A stretch of DNA of 35,647 bases from Fusibacter bizertensis. GTDB taxonomy: Bacteria > Bacillota > Clostridia > Peptostreptococcales > Acidaminobacteraceae. Of this stretch, positions 34,517-35,647 are shown one piece after another (the first letter of the stretch is position 1; each line of letters opens with the position of its first letter). Location of the stretch: NCBI RefSeq assembly GCF_029914245.1, contig NZ_JARYZI010000017.1, positions 1-35,647 of the forward strand. Reading direction: 5' to 3'. The position numbers and the translations under genes were made by a program. Below the pieces are notes generated by a model that was given only the letters and a program-made list of their open reading frames with translations, was not told the DNA's origin and made no database searches.

Positions 34517-35167
34517 CTATTTGATTTTAATTAAGTCAGTAATCACCATCTGTTTTGATTCTTTTGGATTGAAATTATAAAACTTAAAGATAGAATTTAG
34601 TATATACCCACCACCGAAGGCATTGAGAAGTGTTCCTACTCCATATGAACCACCAAGTAATATTCCAATAACTACTATTGTTACTTCAATCATAGGTCGC
34701 ATAATAGATACGCTTAATCCAGTGATTTTTACTAAACCTACTAATAAACCATCTCTTGGTCCTGCGCCAAGTTTGCAGCTAAGATATACGAAGATGCCGT
34801 AGTTAAATAAAAATGTACCAACAACAAGGTATAAAATCCTTACAGGCAATGTATCAACTTGTGGAATAAAATGAAGTTGATCAAATAAATCTACAAAATA
34901 CCCTATAAAAAACATATTAAGGAGTGTACCAATACCAGGATATAGTTTTATAGCTAAAGAAATGAAAATAATAACTATACCAGTAATTTGTGATACTGCA
35001 CCAAATCGAATGCCAGTTATACTTGATATACCTTGGTGAAAAGTACCCCAAGGATTTAATCCCATGTTGGCGTAAATAGTTAAATTGATACCAATAGCTA
35101 TAATTACAAACCCAAGCATAAGTTTTGGTAACCTGCGAAGCGTTAATTTTGAGTTTTCACTGTGCAT
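34517..35167 (-). CDS. YczE/YitT-like membrane protein
   Basis: 216 residues with about five to six hydrophobic helices. Motifs INLTIYANMGLNPWGTFHQG and KLGAGPRDGLLVGLV fit the YczE-type integral membrane family (COG2364), whose function is not settled. The start follows AAAAGGAGG. The orientation is convergent to pyrD, with a shared terminator between them. A role in transport is only suspected. Confidence 0.8.
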   Translation of the reverse strand: MHSENSKLTLRRLPKLMLGFVIIAIGINLTIYANMGLNPWGTFHQGISSITGIRFGAVSQITGIVIIFISLAIKLYPGIGTLLNMFFIGYFVDLFDQLHFIPQVDTLPVRILYLVVGTFLFNYGIFVYLSCKLGAGPRDGLLVGLVKITGLSVSIMRPMIEVTIVVIGILLGGSYGVGTLLNAFGGGYILNSIFKFYNFNPKESKQMVITDLIKIK

Positions 35168-35386
35168 GAGGCCTCCTTTTGTTTCGTAACCCTAATCATA
35201 TTTTATCATAGAATATGTAGATTCAAAAGATTTTAGTTGAGTATAGACGTATGTATTTTGAAAACGATGTAAGCGTATTGATTTACATAGCGCTAGAGAA
35301 ACACATAAATTATCAACATATAGTAGAAGAAAAAAATACACACACAATTCGGAAAAAACTGAATATATTTTCTTTCAATTTAGGTG

Positions 35387-35415
35387 TTGACTTCAAAAAT
35401 GTAATTTGGTATTAT
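35387..35415 (+). promoter_or_regulatory. Upstream rRNA-type promoter P1
   Basis: TTGACT (35387-35392) and TATTAT (35410-35415) at 17 bases. It lies within a short dubious reading frame that is better explained as promoter DNA. The region 35168-35386 before it is AT-rich and shows no gene. Confidence 0.6.
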
Positions 35416-35503
35416 AAACAAGCACTACAGATTGTGTGCACCAAATAGTTTGTTTCATGTAAAATTCGTGTTAACAAATTATGAAAAAAAACAAAAAAAG
35501 ATA

Positions 35504-35532
35504 TTGACATTAGAAATAATCGATGATATTAT
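35504..35532 (+). promoter_or_regulatory. Downstream rRNA-type promoter P2
   Basis: Consensus TTGACA (35504-35509) and TATTAT (35527-35532) at 17 bases, preceded by A tracts (35483-35499) that could act as an UP element. Start near 35539. Confidence 0.8.
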
Positions 35533-35540
35533 AAATAAGT

Positions 35541-35647
35541 CGCCGCAAGACATTGCGGAAATGACAAATGAAAAACAGGACCTTGAAAATTGAATAGCGC
35601 AAATGAAAAAAACCAAAACGTAATTCTTTTGAAGATGTCGATTTAAA
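35541..35647 (+). other. Leader of an rRNA operon (partial)
   Basis: A perfect hairpin CCGCAA/TTGCGG (35543-35548 with 35553-35558) stands at the transcript start. Then comes ACCTTGAAAATTGAATAG (about 35580-35597), a motif common in Firmicute rRNA leaders and spacers next to boxA-like sequence. The 16S gene would follow outside the window; no 16S sequence is visible. Confidence 0.6.

Noticed and set aside
35251-35448. Open reading frame of 65 codons near the right end
   Set aside because: No ribosome binding site, no recognisable family, and it contains a well-spaced promoter. It is probably chance.
1-35647. CRISPR array, insertion sequences, tRNA genes, prophage
   Set aside because: No repeat-spacer pattern, transposase, integrase or cloverleaf-like gene was recognised in either strand by reading.

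Overview
The window is AT-rich, with AGA as the common arginine codon, strong AGGAGG-type ribosome binding sites and many TTG/GTG starts. Gene order (tuf, then S10-spc-alpha ribosomal clusters with secY-adk-map, a KOW-domain gene and infA-rpmJ, then rpsM-rpsK-rpsD-rpoA-rplQ, ecfA1-ecfA2-ecfT-truA and rplM-rpsI) is typical of low-GC Firmicutes. The KOW gene between map and infA, an rpsD kept inside the alpha cluster, pyrBI with pyrK-type dihydroorotate dehydrogenase, and a LigB/AMMECR1 fusion point to a member of the Clostridia. Genus cannot be told from this sequence alone.

Layout. 1-81 is the 3' end of tuf, closed by a palindromic terminator that overlaps the likely S10 promoter. 348-15879 is one nearly unbroken run of ribosomal protein, secretion, nucleotide kinase, Met-aminopeptidase, IF-1 and RNA polymerase alpha genes. 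Breaks inside it carry candidate control elements: a leader before rpsJ, a weak terminator-like hairpin after rpsJ, a hairpin plus internal promoter before rpsM, and a ribosome-binding-site-masking hairpin before rpoA. 16180-19484 encodes the ECF vitamin transporter core and TruA. 19649-20493 is rplM-rpsI with its own promoter and a structured leader.

20605-28639 is a less conserved accessory stretch. It holds a LigB/MEMO-like plus AMMECR1 fusion, a cluster of DnaA boxes around the promoter of a membrane-anchored GH18-type glycosidase, a small membrane protein, a COG2509-like flavoprotein, an NSS sodium symporter with a 32-residue MetS-like small subunit, and an unrecognised membrane protein.

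28739-34431 is a pyrimidine biosynthesis locus: pyrB-pyrI on the minus strand, diverging from pyrC-pyrF-pyrK-pyrD on the plus strand. Both leaders carry a PyrR-type binding loop, an alternative antiterminator pairing and an intrinsic terminator, so both arms should be attenuated by uridine nucleotides through a PyrR encoded elsewhere. A YczE-like membrane protein gene (34517-35167, minus) follows. The right end (35387-35647) carries two strong tandem promoters and a leader resembling the region upstream of a 16S rRNA gene; the rRNA itself lies beyond the window.

No CRISPR array, insertion sequence, tRNA or prophage was seen, and no wholly new multi-gene system is evident. The most informative non-coding signals are the DnaA-box cluster, the paired pyr attenuators and the unexplained elements within the ribosomal run.
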